Origin: Ascaphus truei
Taxonomy: Eukaryota; Chordata; Amphibia; Anura; Ascaphidae
Direction of reading: 5' to 3'
Length of the DNA: 64,000 bases
Assembly: GCA_036426205.1 (NCBI GenBank)
Contig: CM071574.1
Span: forward strand, 8,914,864-8,978,863
Shown: in pieces, positions 53,801-63,970 of the stretch
Numbering within the stretch: the first letter of the stretch is position 1
How the letters are laid out: the number at the start of each line of letters is the position of its first letter
Notes under the pieces: model-generated
Told to the model about the DNA's origin: nothing
Database searches by the model: none
What the model saw: the letters and a program-made list of their open reading frames with translations, nothing else
Program-made: the position numbers and the translations under genes

Positions 53801-54642
53801 ACCTGGAGGTTAAAGGAAAGATCAAATCCTTCGAATCATTACAGTCGGAAACAGGCATTCCTAACACGGATTTTATGAAATACCTCCAGGTCAGGGCATA
53901 TTATAAAGCACACCCGGTGAGACCACCGCTGACGAATTTTGAGAAGCTCTGTGTGCGCGGGACAGGCACGCGGGGACTGATCTCTGCCTTATACAGAGAG
54001 GTGGTGAATACGGACACAGACAGGACAGTTAAATCCCGTTTCATGACTCAATGGGAAGAGGATCTTCAGGGCCAACTAGAGGACAAGGACTGGGCCGAGG
54101 TATTCAAGGCCGCGGCCACTAGCTCCATCTGCACAACATTGAAGGAGAACTCGTATAAAGTATTACTACGGTGGTATCTCACCCCAGTTAGATTAGCTAA
54201 ATTCAACCGGAGATCTTCCCCGCTCTGCCCCAGGCAGTGCGGGGAACTAGGGGACCTGGTACACATGCTGTGGTCTTGCCCGAAAATAGTGCCGATCTGG
54301 ACCCAGATCCGAGATTGGCTGCAGAGGATCTTTTTGGGGCTCAAAATCCAGCTGGACCCGTGGCTGTTTTTGTTAGGTAAACCTACGAATGAGGTATCTA
54401 GATCGGGTAACAAGCTGATAGCACACTTTGCTACCGCTATGCGGTGCGAGACCGCAGCACTGTGGAATCAGAATGCGATTCCTTCTATAGACAAAATCAG
54501 GAACAGAATTTGGTTCATATGCCGAATGGAGAAGTTAACGAGTTTAGTTAACGATTCGGCCGATAAATTCGAAAAAGTCTGGTCATTGTGGTTGGCCCAG
54601 ACCGATATTCAGGGGATGAATGAGGCCACAATATGGCTTTGA
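50830..54642 (+). pseudogene. LINE ORF2: endonuclease-reverse transcriptase, internally frameshifted
   Basis: 1270 codons without a stop. The APE-type endonuclease shows SQNAKGLN, LQETHF (about 37), GGDFNTV (about 138), YSRIDHFF and WSDHASIE (about 226). The reverse transcriptase shows YRPISLINTDVKIYSKLLANR, with one-residue-longer context trimmed here, SLDAEKAFDRIDW (about 599) and LYADDIIL (about 703). A C-terminal Cys/His cluster (CPRQCGELGDLVHMLWSC) lies near 1131. Between about 52713 and 52844 the frame is shifted, so the motif B block TRQGCPLSPLLFA is only readable in another frame. The protein is therefore predicted to be inactive. Confidence 0.88.
52819..52844 (+). repeat. 13-bp tandem duplication in LINE ORF2
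   Basis: CGCCCCTGCTCTT occurs twice in direct succession. The added 13 bases shift the frame by one and bring translation back to the expected frame after an upstream shift. Confidence 0.95.
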
Positions 54643-55048
54643 TAGATGTAAGTGGGTTCTCCTTGGATGATGGACGGGGAGCTACACGGGACGTTCGGAC
54701 AGCAGGGCTCCCCCAGGGCAGTAGTACTATCCCAACTGGAACGAAGTAGAGTAGCGGAAGCGGATTTGGCGCAGGGCTCTCGGCGAGGAGATCAAGAGCA
54801 GGGTGATAACAGTGCCGGCGCAGGTCGTCGGTTCATCAAGTAGTAAGGGACTCGTCTACGCCTCTCCCTCCCTCCCCCCCCCCTCCCCCTCCCATACTTC
54901 CCCGTAGTTGTTGTCTGTCTGTTAAGGTCTTGTCCTGTGGGTTTCCCCAACGTGCGTCCGTCATATGTAGTTTGTCCTTGCAAGTGAAGTGTATACGAGG
55001 AATAATTATCAACGTAATGTAACCCATTGATTGTATGCACTAAAATCC

Positions 55049-55080
55049 AATAAAAACAAAGTTGAAAAAAAAAAAAAAAA
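55049..55080 (+). promoter_or_regulatory. LINE poly(A) signal and poly(A) tail
   Basis: AATAAA at 55049-55054, then ACAAAGTTG and 16 A, directly followed by the right target duplication. Confidence 0.9.
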
Positions 55081-55458
55081 GTAACATGCACAATGGTAGA
55101 CACCTGGAGATACGATAAATACATTTGAAATCTTCATTATGACTTGCAAGAACAAGTAAGACATTTGTTGGGCAAATGAACCTGGAATTCCCCACCTATT
55201 AAAGTGTTTCAGCAGTTGCTGACTTTGCATGCAAGGGTCTGAACCAACTCTTTCTTGTACAATCAATCAGCGCTGGTTTCATGTATCAAAACGTCTACTG
55301 ATTAGTTCCGTTGGTTTTGGAATCGTTCACCTCCAACATACTGTAATGCAGGAAGTATAACGGCCACTTATTAACACCTTCTCTATGGAGAATGCCTGCA
55401 GTGCGCTCAATATATTATGTTTAAAGAGGAAATCCAGGCCGTGTTTTTTTTTTAAATA

Positions 55459-55780
55459 CAGGATTGAAGCAAGGGGTCTCCGGAGCTGGACCCCATTCAT
55501 TTTAGGTGCGGCAGCCCTTGCTTCCGGAGATACTCACTTCCTCAGTGGGTGCCGGTAGCCACTCTAGGATTCACATGATGGCTGCTTTTCTAAGCTCCTG
55601 GGCCAATGGGAAGCCGTGACGTCATCCGGTGTAGTTTCCTATTGGGTCATGTGACACCGGCCTTTAAACTGGAGGCAATACCAGCACCCCCTTCAGAGGT
55701 AAGTATCTCCGGAAGCAAAGCGGGTCCCCAGAGCTGAGATTAACAGGGTTCAGCTCCAGACACCCCCTGCTTCAACCCTG
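55459..55780. mobile_element. TA-duplicating MITE
   Basis: Ends CAGGATTGAAGCAAGGGGTC and CCCCCTGCTTCAACCCTG, flanked by TA. Inner repeats CTTCCGGAGATACTCACTTC and AAGTATCTCCGGAAGC face each other. Tc1/mariner-type by its TA duplication. Confidence 0.78.
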
Positions 55781-56127
55781 TATTCCAATATGAAAAGAAA
55801 ACAGCTTGGGTGGCTCATTTAAGGTAGATGTATTAACCCCATCAGCGACTCTTAAAATTCATTATATTTAAACCTACATTTCCTAAGCCTTTAAATGCTG
55901 GAAGAACCTCCAATCAGTTAAAGGGTTTCTTATGCTTTGCCAATTTCCCCTTCATAGGTTGTTGTTTTTGTTTACTGAAGGAGTAGTTAAAGTATGGAAC
56001 AGCACTCCAGCAGAAGTGGTTAGGGACAAACCAAGTTAAAGAATTAAGATAATTCTCAGCATAATTCATAATATACAGTGCTATCAGGATATAATGCGTG
56101 ACCAAGTAAAACAATGCAGGTACACAA

Positions 56128-56340
56128 GCTTCCCCCCCCCCAACAGAGCAGGTTTCCAGGATATCCCTGCTTCAGCACAGGTGGCTCAATCAGTCCCTGC
56201 TTCAGTACATATGGCTCAGAGGCTCAGTCTTTGACTGAGCCAATGATTGAGCGACCTGTGCTGAAGCTGGGATATCCTAAAAACCTGACCTGTTGGGGGT
56301 GGGTGGGGAGGGGCGTGAGGACTGGAGATGAGCCCCCCTG
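56128..56340. mobile_element. hAT MITE, degenerate
   Basis: Contains GGATATCCCTGCTTCAGCAC, CTGAAGCTGGGATATCCT and a right end GGAGATGAGCCCCCCTG. The left end is replaced by a C run. Confidence 0.7.
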
Positions 56341-56366
56341 CATTACAGCGCAGTTTCTTCACCTAC

Positions 56367-56424
56367 CCGGTTTCTCTTGTGACTGGATCATGGTGGGCAC
56401 GCCATACCGGTCTTTAGCAAAGTC
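56367..56424 (-). CDS. DARS1: DARS1 resolved exon 3: linker before the OB fold
   Basis: 58 nt encoding DFAKDRYGVPTMIQSQEKP plus one base of the next codon. This matches the human DYAKERYG..MIQSQEKP segment. Acceptor TTTTCCCAG, donor GTAGGT. The following intron (10.4 kb) holds the full-length L1-like element and the 3' end of another LINE. Confidence 0.93.
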
Positions 56425-56589
56425 CTGGGAAAACAACACGGGCATATTCATTATATCTCAACACCGTCTTTTAAAGGGAACACTGATCCACTACTTCCCC
56501 ATCTAAAATCAATAAACTTGGTATGCTCAAAATGTAGAACTTGTCTGATATATTTACACAATTTTTAGACTTTATTACGGTGCTGTGTA

Positions 56590-57000
56590 TATGAACAGCT
56601 GATGAGAGGTCCATATGGGACCTGAAACGTTGTTTTTCCTCTGTTCTTGGCTGTCACATTAAATGGAGACTTGCGTTATGAACTTGTGAGTACAGCTCTA
56701 CTTTGTATCTCTGTCTTAGAGGAGACCTGCACTTTGTACCTCTGTCTTAGAGGAGACCTGCACTTTGTACCTCTGTCTTAGAGGAGACCTGCACTTTGTA
56801 CCTCTGTCTTAAAGGAGACCTGCACTTTGTACCTCTGTCTTAGAGGAGACCTGCACTTTGTACCTCTGTCTTAGAGGAGACCTGCACTTTGTACCTCTGT
56901 CTTAGAGGAGACCTGCACTTTGTACCTCTGTCTTAGAGGAGACCTGCACTTTGTACCTCTGTCTTAGAGGAGACCTGCACTTTGAAGAAATCGTTTGTCT
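56590..57000 (+). repeat. repeat with hammerhead-like core and expanded 31-bp array
   Basis: Same family as 20219-20475: CCATATGGGACCTGAAACG, GGCTGTCACATTAAATGGAG, then nine 31-bp units (TTTGTACCTCTGTCTTAGAG plus GAGACCTGCAC) at 56702-56980, then TTTGAAGAAATCGTTTG. Confidence 0.88.
56599..56634 (+). ncRNA. hammerhead-ribozyme-like core with consensus CTGATGA and GAAA
   Basis: CTGATGA, G, perfect 6-bp stem AGGTCC/GGACCT with loop ATATG, GAAA, then CGTTGTT, where A-U and C-G can close a GTT loop before a U at the cleavage position. Stem I is weak: AACA against TGTT, or GAACAG against a later CTGTTC. Activity is not proven. Confidence 0.4.
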
Positions 57001-57689
57001 CTTGCACAACAAACAGGATTATCCTCGCCCAGAAAGGTTTCCCCGCACTCTGGAATTACAGCTTGTATGTGACCAGCCATGCAAAAGCTGATACGATAGC
57101 ACCAGCGCACTAACCTAAAAGCCGTCTTGAAAGCAAGAACGCTTTCTGTGCGAGGGATTTTTTTTTTACTTCTCTAACCTGGAAGTTCGGCCAGAGATGT
57201 GACATAACACCACCGTCTTGCAAACAGAGGCCCTCCCAGATTCAAGAAATATATACCTCCAATCTCACAGCCAGCGGCAGAACTGCTATTTGTGCAGCCG
57301 GTTATGCCTCTCTAGATCCCACCACCTTTAGGGGCCCATCCTCCATGTGCTGAAGCGCTGCTCCGGCACTAATTTTAGCAGCTGAAACAGCGTTCCTGCA
57401 TTATTCAAGGCCTCCCTCTCACTCCGGGGTCCTACCTGTGGAGCGGTTGTGGTGTCCGGAGCCGACCCAGGTGGTGCCAACACGGAAGTCAGTCCCCACT
57501 GGAAGTTGGGCACAACTTCCGCAAATTGCCGCCTAGCACGGGCCCTCCATCGCCACCGCTCCACAGGTAGTGCCCCAGGAAGAGAGGGGGGCCTGCGGTT
57601 TAAACTTGCACCGGCGCCTGGTTCTGCCACTGCTCCCAGCACTTTCGGTTAACAAAAATAGTTCCCAGCACCGTCATTGCCATGTCAGG

Positions 57690-58375
57690 GCAGCCCCTTT
57701 CATCAGGTCCCTACAGTACCAATGTCACAATGTGTGCTTTGTATTTCCTCCATTGCACAGAGGAAAGGGGTAACAAAACAATGATATAGTCACTAGCATC
57801 GGATGCCTGACATGTATGCGGTGCCTCAGGGGTTAAAATGTAGAGGCACTATGTGTGTTGTTTGAGCTAGAATGCAGTAAAAAAAAAAAGCAAACGTGCC
57901 CTAAAAATTGTACACGTTAACCCCTGAGGCACTGCATACACGTCACGCATCCCATGCTATTGTCTATATCAGGGGTACGCAAACTTTTTGCCCTGCACCC
58001 CCTGCCTGCTCTCCCCCATTACCTTGTCTCAAGCGTCAAATTACACTACAGGGTCATGTGACATCACGTGACCCCGCGGTGTCATTTGATGCCACGTTGC
58101 CAGTGTGACGCGTTGCCCCGAAGCTGTCTGAGTCAAGGTAAGGGACTTACAGAGGCCTCACACTGTCCCACGGCATTTCATTAAAATGCTTTGGGGGAAG
58201 AGCGTGGGGGCCTCTCTAAGCACCGGGCCCCCCCAAAAAAATCTTGCGCCTCCCAGTTGGCGCACCCCTGGCCTATATCATTGTTTTGTTTTTGCTTTAC
58301 TCTATGCAGTGGAGGAAATACAAAGGACACAGTATAACATTGGTACTGTGGGTACGTGCTGAAGGGGCTGCCTCG
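57690..58375. repeat. foldback with a nested hAT element
   Basis: Left arm GGCAGCCCCTTTCATCAGGT to AACAAAACAATGATATAG, right arm CTATATCATTGTTTTGTTTT to GCTGAAGGGGCTGCC. Inner GTTAACCCCTGAGGC pairs with GCCTCAGGGGTTAA. The hAT element 57970-58270 interrupts the right part. Confidence 0.82.
57970..58270. mobile_element. hAT element with 7/8 target duplication
   Basis: Ends CAGGGGTACGCAAACTTTTT and CAGTTGGCGCACCCCTG. Octamers gtctatat and gcctatat differ once. Relative of the inner element at 7846-8180. Confidence 0.85.
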
Positions 58376-58755
58376 ACATCTTTAGGCCTAAAAAGATTGA
58401 ACTAAATGACCTATACTTATAAGAAGAAAAAACATCGAAATTAATCAAAAAATTTGGCATATCAGATGGGCATTGGGGCTTCATTGCTTACGGTTGTACA
58501 TTTGAGGTCACTTCCCAGAAGCACAATTAAATATATAATACGGTGAGACTGGGTTTTGAGCTTGCTAATAGTGTGTGTGTCCAATTGTACGGTGCAGCGA
58601 AGAGCAGAAACTCTTGCGCACGCCTTCATACAGCGCAGCAAAAACGATCAATATGTGAAACACGAACATCAAGGAGCAGAAACCAGGATAAAACTTTATA
58701 TGTTTTGCATAGTTCAACAGACTCCTAAACAATATTAATGGACACGGGTGCTCAC

Positions 58756-58782
58756 CTCTTCTTCTTCAGCTTGTTCAGATGC
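58756..58782 (-). CDS. DARS1: DARS1 resolved exon 2: 27-nt acidic microexon
   Basis: A 27-nt exon encoding ASEQAEEEE, bounded by acceptor AATGTAG and donor GTGAGC. Both ends are phase 0, so skipping it would keep the frame. It links the basic helix to the conserved DFAKDRYG segment. The call rests on good splice sites, frame continuity and the linker position; there is no strong residue conservation to lean on. Confidence 0.72.
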
Positions 58783-58895
58783 CTACATTAAAAATAAACA
58801 CAACATTATTGTGGACACGGCTAGAAAAGCACACAAGGCACTGCAGTAACACACAACTTTATATTGGGGCACACACATGGCCATCCCTATAAACC

Positions 58896-59056
58896 AGGGG
58901 TGGGCAACTCCAGTCGGCAAGGGCCACCAACAAGTCAGGTTTCCGGGATATCCCTGCTTCAGCACAGGTGGCTCAGTTGAAGACTTATGCTGAAGCAGGG
59001 ATATCCTGAAAAGCTGACCTGTTGGTGGCCTTGAAGACTGGAATTGCCCACCCCTG
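58896..59056. mobile_element. hAT MITE followed by an 18-G run
   Basis: Ends CAGGGGTGGGCAACTCCAGT and GGAATTGCCCACCCCTG. A G homopolymer replaces the right flank, so the target duplication cannot be read. It sits between exons 1 and 2. Confidence 0.83.
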
Positions 59057-59178
59057 GGGGGGGGGGGGGGGGGGTGTGGAGGGCAACATGACTGTCTGTC
59101 TGCACAAATTGTTTTGCCTTTCTGCGTCGTCACTGTTTAACCCTTGCAGGGTTACAAAATGCGCCAACTACTGACCAC

Positions 59179-59272
59179 CTTGGCTTGTTTCTCCGCCTTC
59201 TTAGCAGCTTTCTCAGCTTCCTTCTGTTGCTTCTTGGCAGCTTTCTTGGACTGAGCCTGTTCCTCGGCCGTA
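59179..59272 (-). CDS. DARS1: DARS1 resolved exon 1: lysine-rich N-terminal helix
   Basis: 94 nt encoding (S)TAEEQAQ followed by a Lys/Ala/Glu-rich amphipathic stretch with SKKAAKKQQ and AEKAAKKAEKQAK. Such N-terminal helices are known in eukaryotic AspRS and help tRNA binding and complex association. Acceptor TGTAG lies at 59273 and above; the donor AAG/GTGGTC is weak. The exon enters in phase 2, so at least one earlier coding exon supplies two bases. Mammalian DARS1 has a different, shorter N-terminus. The reading frame joins cleanly to the next two exons, which supports the call. Confidence 0.8.
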
Positions 59273-60284
59273 CTACAGGAGGAGGAAACAAAAGCAATAG
59301 TGAGGCCCGGCACACAGCGGCAAATAGGATATTAAAAGGTGACCTTGCCACTTCCACCGCTATTTATTGCACTTCCTATAGGAAGTTTTTAGTCAATGGG
59401 AAACTGGATACCCATTCATAGCCAGAGGGGCACTTATCCCCCTTTGTTGGATTTTCCCATCACAGCGACAAAATATTCAATGAATACCATTTTCCCCCCC
59501 TTCTTCTTCTTCTTCTTCAAGAAAATATAAAAACAGGAAATTTCTGGGGAAATGTGCATGGCAATAACAAGCGTGGGATATTTCTTTTAACACTTACAGC
59601 CCGCACACACACACAGACATATCCTTTTTCAATTAGGATGCTGACAAGGATTTGGTTGATCTTGGAATATGGGGACCCCTTTCAGGCGATTTAGAGGCCG
59701 TGGAGGCTCTTGCACAAAATCAGGATATTGGGCATAGGGGCAATAATACAGTTTCAACTTCCCTATTTACGTAAAAATCATATGAGGTGACATACAGATG
59801 TTGCACCCTAATTGGATAGGCCCTGCGGATACGTTTATTCGAAAAGGTGCTGAAAAAGCTTTTGAAATGTATTCCCCCATTCCAAACAGCTCCATATAAC
59901 GAACTGGAGCGATTCCGCAGCTGCAGTATTCAAGGCTGAATAAGTGCGTTTCTCAGACAATGCCTGGTAGTGGCATAACACCATGTGGTATATATCTATA
60001 TTTTTCTTTTAAAAAAAAATATTAATTAAAAAACACTTTAGAATATTGTAATATATTACCAAGATGGAAACAGAACAGTGCTGTGTGTATACCCACACAT
60101 CACTGTTTCGTGTCCATCTTGTTTTTTGTGTGGAAATCATTGTGCAAAGCCACAACTTGTGGGAAAATAATAATAATAATAAAAAAAAAATGCAACAACC
60201 AGCACTCACATGTCACAAGGTATCCAGATGCTAGTCCCATAAAAAATCAAATAGATGAGATATTACCAGATGGAGGTCCAGCAA

Positions 60285-60425
60285 CAAAGAGACAGCACAC
60301 CAGGGGTATATTCAAAGTAGTATGCATTGTAGAAACATACAGGCACCTTAGCCAACGTTTCGGTCTGCAGAGCCCTGAGGAAGGTCTCTCGAACAGAACC
60401 GAAAACGTGTGGTGAGGTGCCTGCA
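60285..60425. repeat. foldback with hammerhead-like centre
   Basis: Arms AGGCACCTTAGCCAACGTTT and AAACGTGTGGTGAGGTGCCT are complementary. The centre reads CTGAGGA (60375-60381), a spacer that can form GGT/ACC pairing, and GAAA (60401). Confidence 0.75.
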
Positions 60426-60468
60426 TGTTTTACAATTCATAATACTTCTTTTGTTGCGGACCTCCATT

Positions 60469-60471
<3 letters not shown>

Positions 60472-60503
<32 letters not shown>

Positions 60504-60515
60504 TATATATATATT
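60472..60515. repeat. (AT)n microsatellite
   Basis: About 20 AT units with one interruption. Confidence 0.95.
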
Positions 60516-61550
60516 ATACTATATAATAATCTGGGTAATAATATATATCTCACACATTTTACTGGTCAAGCGGGACTGCAACTAAATGATCATCTTCTAA
60601 ATATCCATGTGTGGTCATTTGCATGTAATTTCCCAGGATCCCTGGCTGCAGAGGAAGCATTGTATGCCAAGAGATAATGGTGAAAAGTAGGGCTGCAGAC
60701 CTGTCTGAGACAATTTGAATGTGCTCACACGTGATATTTTTATTTGGTAAATATGTATTACTATTTCCACCAGCTAGCCTAGATCCTCCATTAAACCTAA
60801 AGTGCACCATTGGCACAGTATACATAAACTATTCGCGTAAACAATCTTCAGCGTTGATTAAACTAGCAACAATACTTCCCTCCAGGCGTGGAGAACCAAA
60901 CTTCAGGATGATATCAGTACAGGAATGCCAAGTTTAGAGATCACAGACAAAAGAGATTTTAAAAGGAAATGCGCATGAGAACAGCAGCTGAGCTACAATC
61001 CCATAAGCCAGGAAAACTGCACAATTACAGTAACAGGTGTCGGTCCACTTCCAAGCCAATAGTAAAGGTCTGACTCGTGTGTGTCCCTGCCTACAGCTGG
61101 GTATTTGTGTGCAAGTTTTGCTACGCTGTGAATCATGGTTAATGATGCCAATCCTTTATTCCACAACATGCCACAGTGATGATAAACACGTTGTATTTTT
61201 TATGACAAATTCACCCAACACTGCAGATCAAATCTCTGAGGAAGTTACAATGAAACTGCAGAAATCCAAACAATTAAAGCAGCACCCGTCCGAGCCGAAT
61301 GTCACACAAATCGATGCTATGTTCTATTCTGGGACATAACTATAAAAAGGCTAATTTCTCAATGTCTGCAGCTGTCTACTTTGGCCTCATTGCAATGACT
61401 GGACAATCTGAAACGCTACTTTGTGCATATAAAAAGGTCATCAGCCTAATCACCGCTCCACGTGTTCTCAGCTTTGTCCACCGCATAGCTGCTCATCCAG
61501 GCTTCAACATATGGAACGGAGTAGAAATTGCCGACCCGAACTGAGCTCAC

Positions 61551-61568
61551 CTGCAGCAGGTTGCTCTT
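61551..61568 (-). other. candidate 18-nt DARS1 microexon (tentative)
   Basis: AAGAGCAACCTGCTGCAG is bounded by a T9 tract plus CCAG acceptor and a consensus GTGAGC donor. Its length is a multiple of three, so it would not disturb the phase of exon 1. In the needed phase it would read RATCC(S). No conservation supports it. Confidence 0.2.
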
Positions 61569-63126
61569 CTGGAAAAAAAAAGTTGTAACCCTTTTGCTGG
61601 CAGAGAGGCCTGCGTGATGCCATGAGCAAGAGTATTATGCGCTGGTCACCTACCTATTACTGTATCTGGAGTCCGCAAAATAATGAGGTTTGAATACACA
61701 CATTACCCATGAGCCTTGATTTGCATTTTGCACCATTAATAGTTCACCATTTTTCATGTGCAAATTAAATAGGACTAATGTGACTCATTTAAACTTTGTT
61801 GAAGCCAATCCATCTATATATCAAAAGAAGTTACTTGTGACACTGTATAACATGCAAATGTGATAGTGTGCTTTTATCACAGGTTTCAGCCTCGTTCCCA
61901 AAAGTGCTGGAATTTTCTTTTAATACAAACTGGGTGCATCATGAATACAATCTTTCTAACGGTTGCTCAAATCGCAGTATTTATAGCAAACTGATGAGAA
62001 AATATATACCGGAGAAAGAAAACAAACGCCAGTAATTCCCCGACAAGCTGTCGAAGCTGCAAAACCTCCCATATTTGCATAAGAACAAAGAGGTTTGGCC
62101 ATTATATTTATCCATTTAATATTCCATCTTGGTTGTCTGGTAATACAGATTTCTAACAATGGACACAATGCTGAATATTTTATGGTCCTTCTTCATACTT
62201 GTGCCACCTGCTGCTCAATGACATCGAAATAGCAGTTACCAGAACCTTTGACCTTCAGGTAACCAATGTAACAATGGGTGTCATTCAGACTCTGGAGAGA
62301 ATGTGCCTATTAATTATGGGATCAAAATTACTACCCAGCAACACATCTGGAAGTCAAGACTCAGCTGTGGGTAACTGGTGAGAATGGAGCAGGAGAAATG
62401 TATGGAACTTAAGTGCTTCACAGCATGGGGATTGAGACGAATCTACCCATCCATTCAACAGCCATAAATTATTCAACGGCTTCAAGTTCTCCAAGCTTCA
62501 TCCTGGATTACCTTTCATTCCTGAACTCTCTATGTAAAAGGAAATGGTTTAATTGATTAAAGTCAAATATTCTGCTGTCATCAAAGTGCCATCTGTATAG
62601 TGGGAAAATGGCCATCTGCACTTGACTTCTAATTGCATTAACTCCCAAGAGAACATCCAGGGTATCTGAAGGTTCCTACAATGTGGTATTCAAAAGGAAC
62701 TACAGTACCAATAATGCGTGTACGTACGGGCTGTACACAGAACGATTTTTAAACATGTCTAGGGGAAAAAATTGTAGTGGCACTATGATCAATCTACGTA
62801 ACATTCCATCACTCCCGTCTGCTGCTCATCTAAGGATACCGAAGGCTGCCGTCCCACCTACCTTTAGTTGGTCCAACAGCAGAGGGATACCCAATGTCAA
62901 CCTGCGCTTGCATTTTTCAGGTAATAGTTTAGATGCCCATGTATGGTACTACCCAGTCACCCACACCAAAGTGGGAGAGCAGGCAGTTTTACAATGGCCA
63001 TCAATTGTACTTTCCTCTTCTTCCACAGGTGTGGTAAAATCACATTATTGTATTATAACGTTTTTATTTCAGCGTTTCTTTAGCAGTGATGAATGGCCAG
63101 TGCTGAAAGCCTATATTCTGCTAGAT

Positions 63127-63200
63127 CAGGGGTGGGCAACCTACTTTTCAATGTAGCCACAGGTGTGGCGAATTAGAAGTGAAAATAGCCACACCATGTA
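63127..63200. mobile_element. hAT-type left terminus
   Basis: CAGGGGTGGGCAACCTACTT resembles hAT ends, followed by GCCACAGGTGTGGC. The right terminus was not found before the Harbinger-like element. Confidence 0.4.
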
Positions 63201-63251
63201 AAAATTGAGGTATTATGTTGCGCATGTGAAAACAAGTTTATAAATTCTCAG

Positions 63252-63338
63252 GCCGTTCTATAGTGTGTGCGCGCGTGCCTGTGCGAACGCGCGTGCACGT
63301 GACACATGCTTTTTGTGTGTATGCTGTGAGCGAGTGAG

Positions 63339-63380
<42 letters not shown>

Positions 63381-63461
63381 TGTGTATGTGTGTGTGTTAT
63401 AAATACGTTTGAAATAAATAAATTAATACTTTAATAAATTATTTATTAACATTGTACATGT

Positions 63462-63515
<54 letters not shown>

Positions 63516-63697
63516 TTCAGCGGCGGTAGCAGCGCGAAATCTTTCTTTTCCTCCTCTTCCCCCGTCGGCTGGTTACACGCTCACTGCCGTGCGCACGCGC
63601 GGCACCATTAGAGAAAAGGCTGACTAACCTCAGCCAACTATAACTGCCGTGCGCGCGCACGGCGCAGCAAGCGCACGCACGCACTATAGAACGGCCC
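63252..63697. mobile_element. Harbinger-like MITE with mirrored TG/CA tracts
   Basis: Termini GGCCGTTCTATAGTG and CACTATAGAACGGCC are inverted, with TCA on each side. Inside lie a (TG)n tract at about 63343-63395 and a (CA)n tract at about 63465-63513, on opposite arms. The ends resemble those of the MITE at 33672. Confidence 0.7.
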
Positions 63698-63699
63698 TC

Positions 63700-63970
63700 A
63701 GACCGCAAACTCCTTCATCCTCTCACCCCCCCATCATCCTCCTCTCACGCCACTAACACTACCATCATCATCATCATCCTCACCCCAATCATCATCATCT
63801 CATTTAATCCCCCCTCATCTCCCCCAGCACCCCTTCCTCTCCCAGCACCCCTGTCCAGCCCCCAGCACCCTTGTCCTGCCCCCAGCACCCTTGTCCTGCC
63901 CCCAGCACCCTTGATCTCCCCCACACCCTTGTCCTCCCCCCCAGCCCCTTTCAGAAGTCCCTCTCCCCCA
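63700..63970 (-). repeat. G-rich simple repeat (minus strand)
   Basis: On the minus strand, units of about 20 bp around GGGTGCTGGGGGCAGGACAA. It resembles in style the core of the element at 398-1665. Truncated by the window end. Confidence 0.75.

Larger units (their letters stand above)
47114..55080 (+). mobile_element. nearly full-length L1-like LINE with duplicated 5' end
   Basis: Flanked by AAAGTAACATGCACA (47099-47113) and GTAACATGCACA directly after the poly(A) (55081-55092), a target duplication of at least 12 identical bases. In order: partial 5' end and ORF1 (47114-47596), 64-bp minisatellite and spacer (47597-48195), complete 5' end, ORF1 (48364-49182), inter-ORF region, ORF2 (50830-54642), 3' UTR, AATAAA at 55049, poly(A). 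Antisense to DARS1. Confidence 0.9.
45939..56366 (-). other. DARS1 intron (exon 3 to 4), 10.4 kb
   Basis: Holds the L1-like element (47114-55080), a TA-type MITE (55459) and a degenerate hAT MITE (56128). The stretch 45.95-47.1 kb shows nothing recognisable. Confidence 0.8.
56425..58755 (-). other. DARS1 intron (exon 2 to 3)
   Basis: Contains the 31-bp minisatellite element, a GC-rich palindromic block at 57390-57570 (TACCTGTGGAGCGGT and its complement), and a foldback with a nested hAT element. 58380-58755 shows nothing recognised. Confidence 0.75.
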
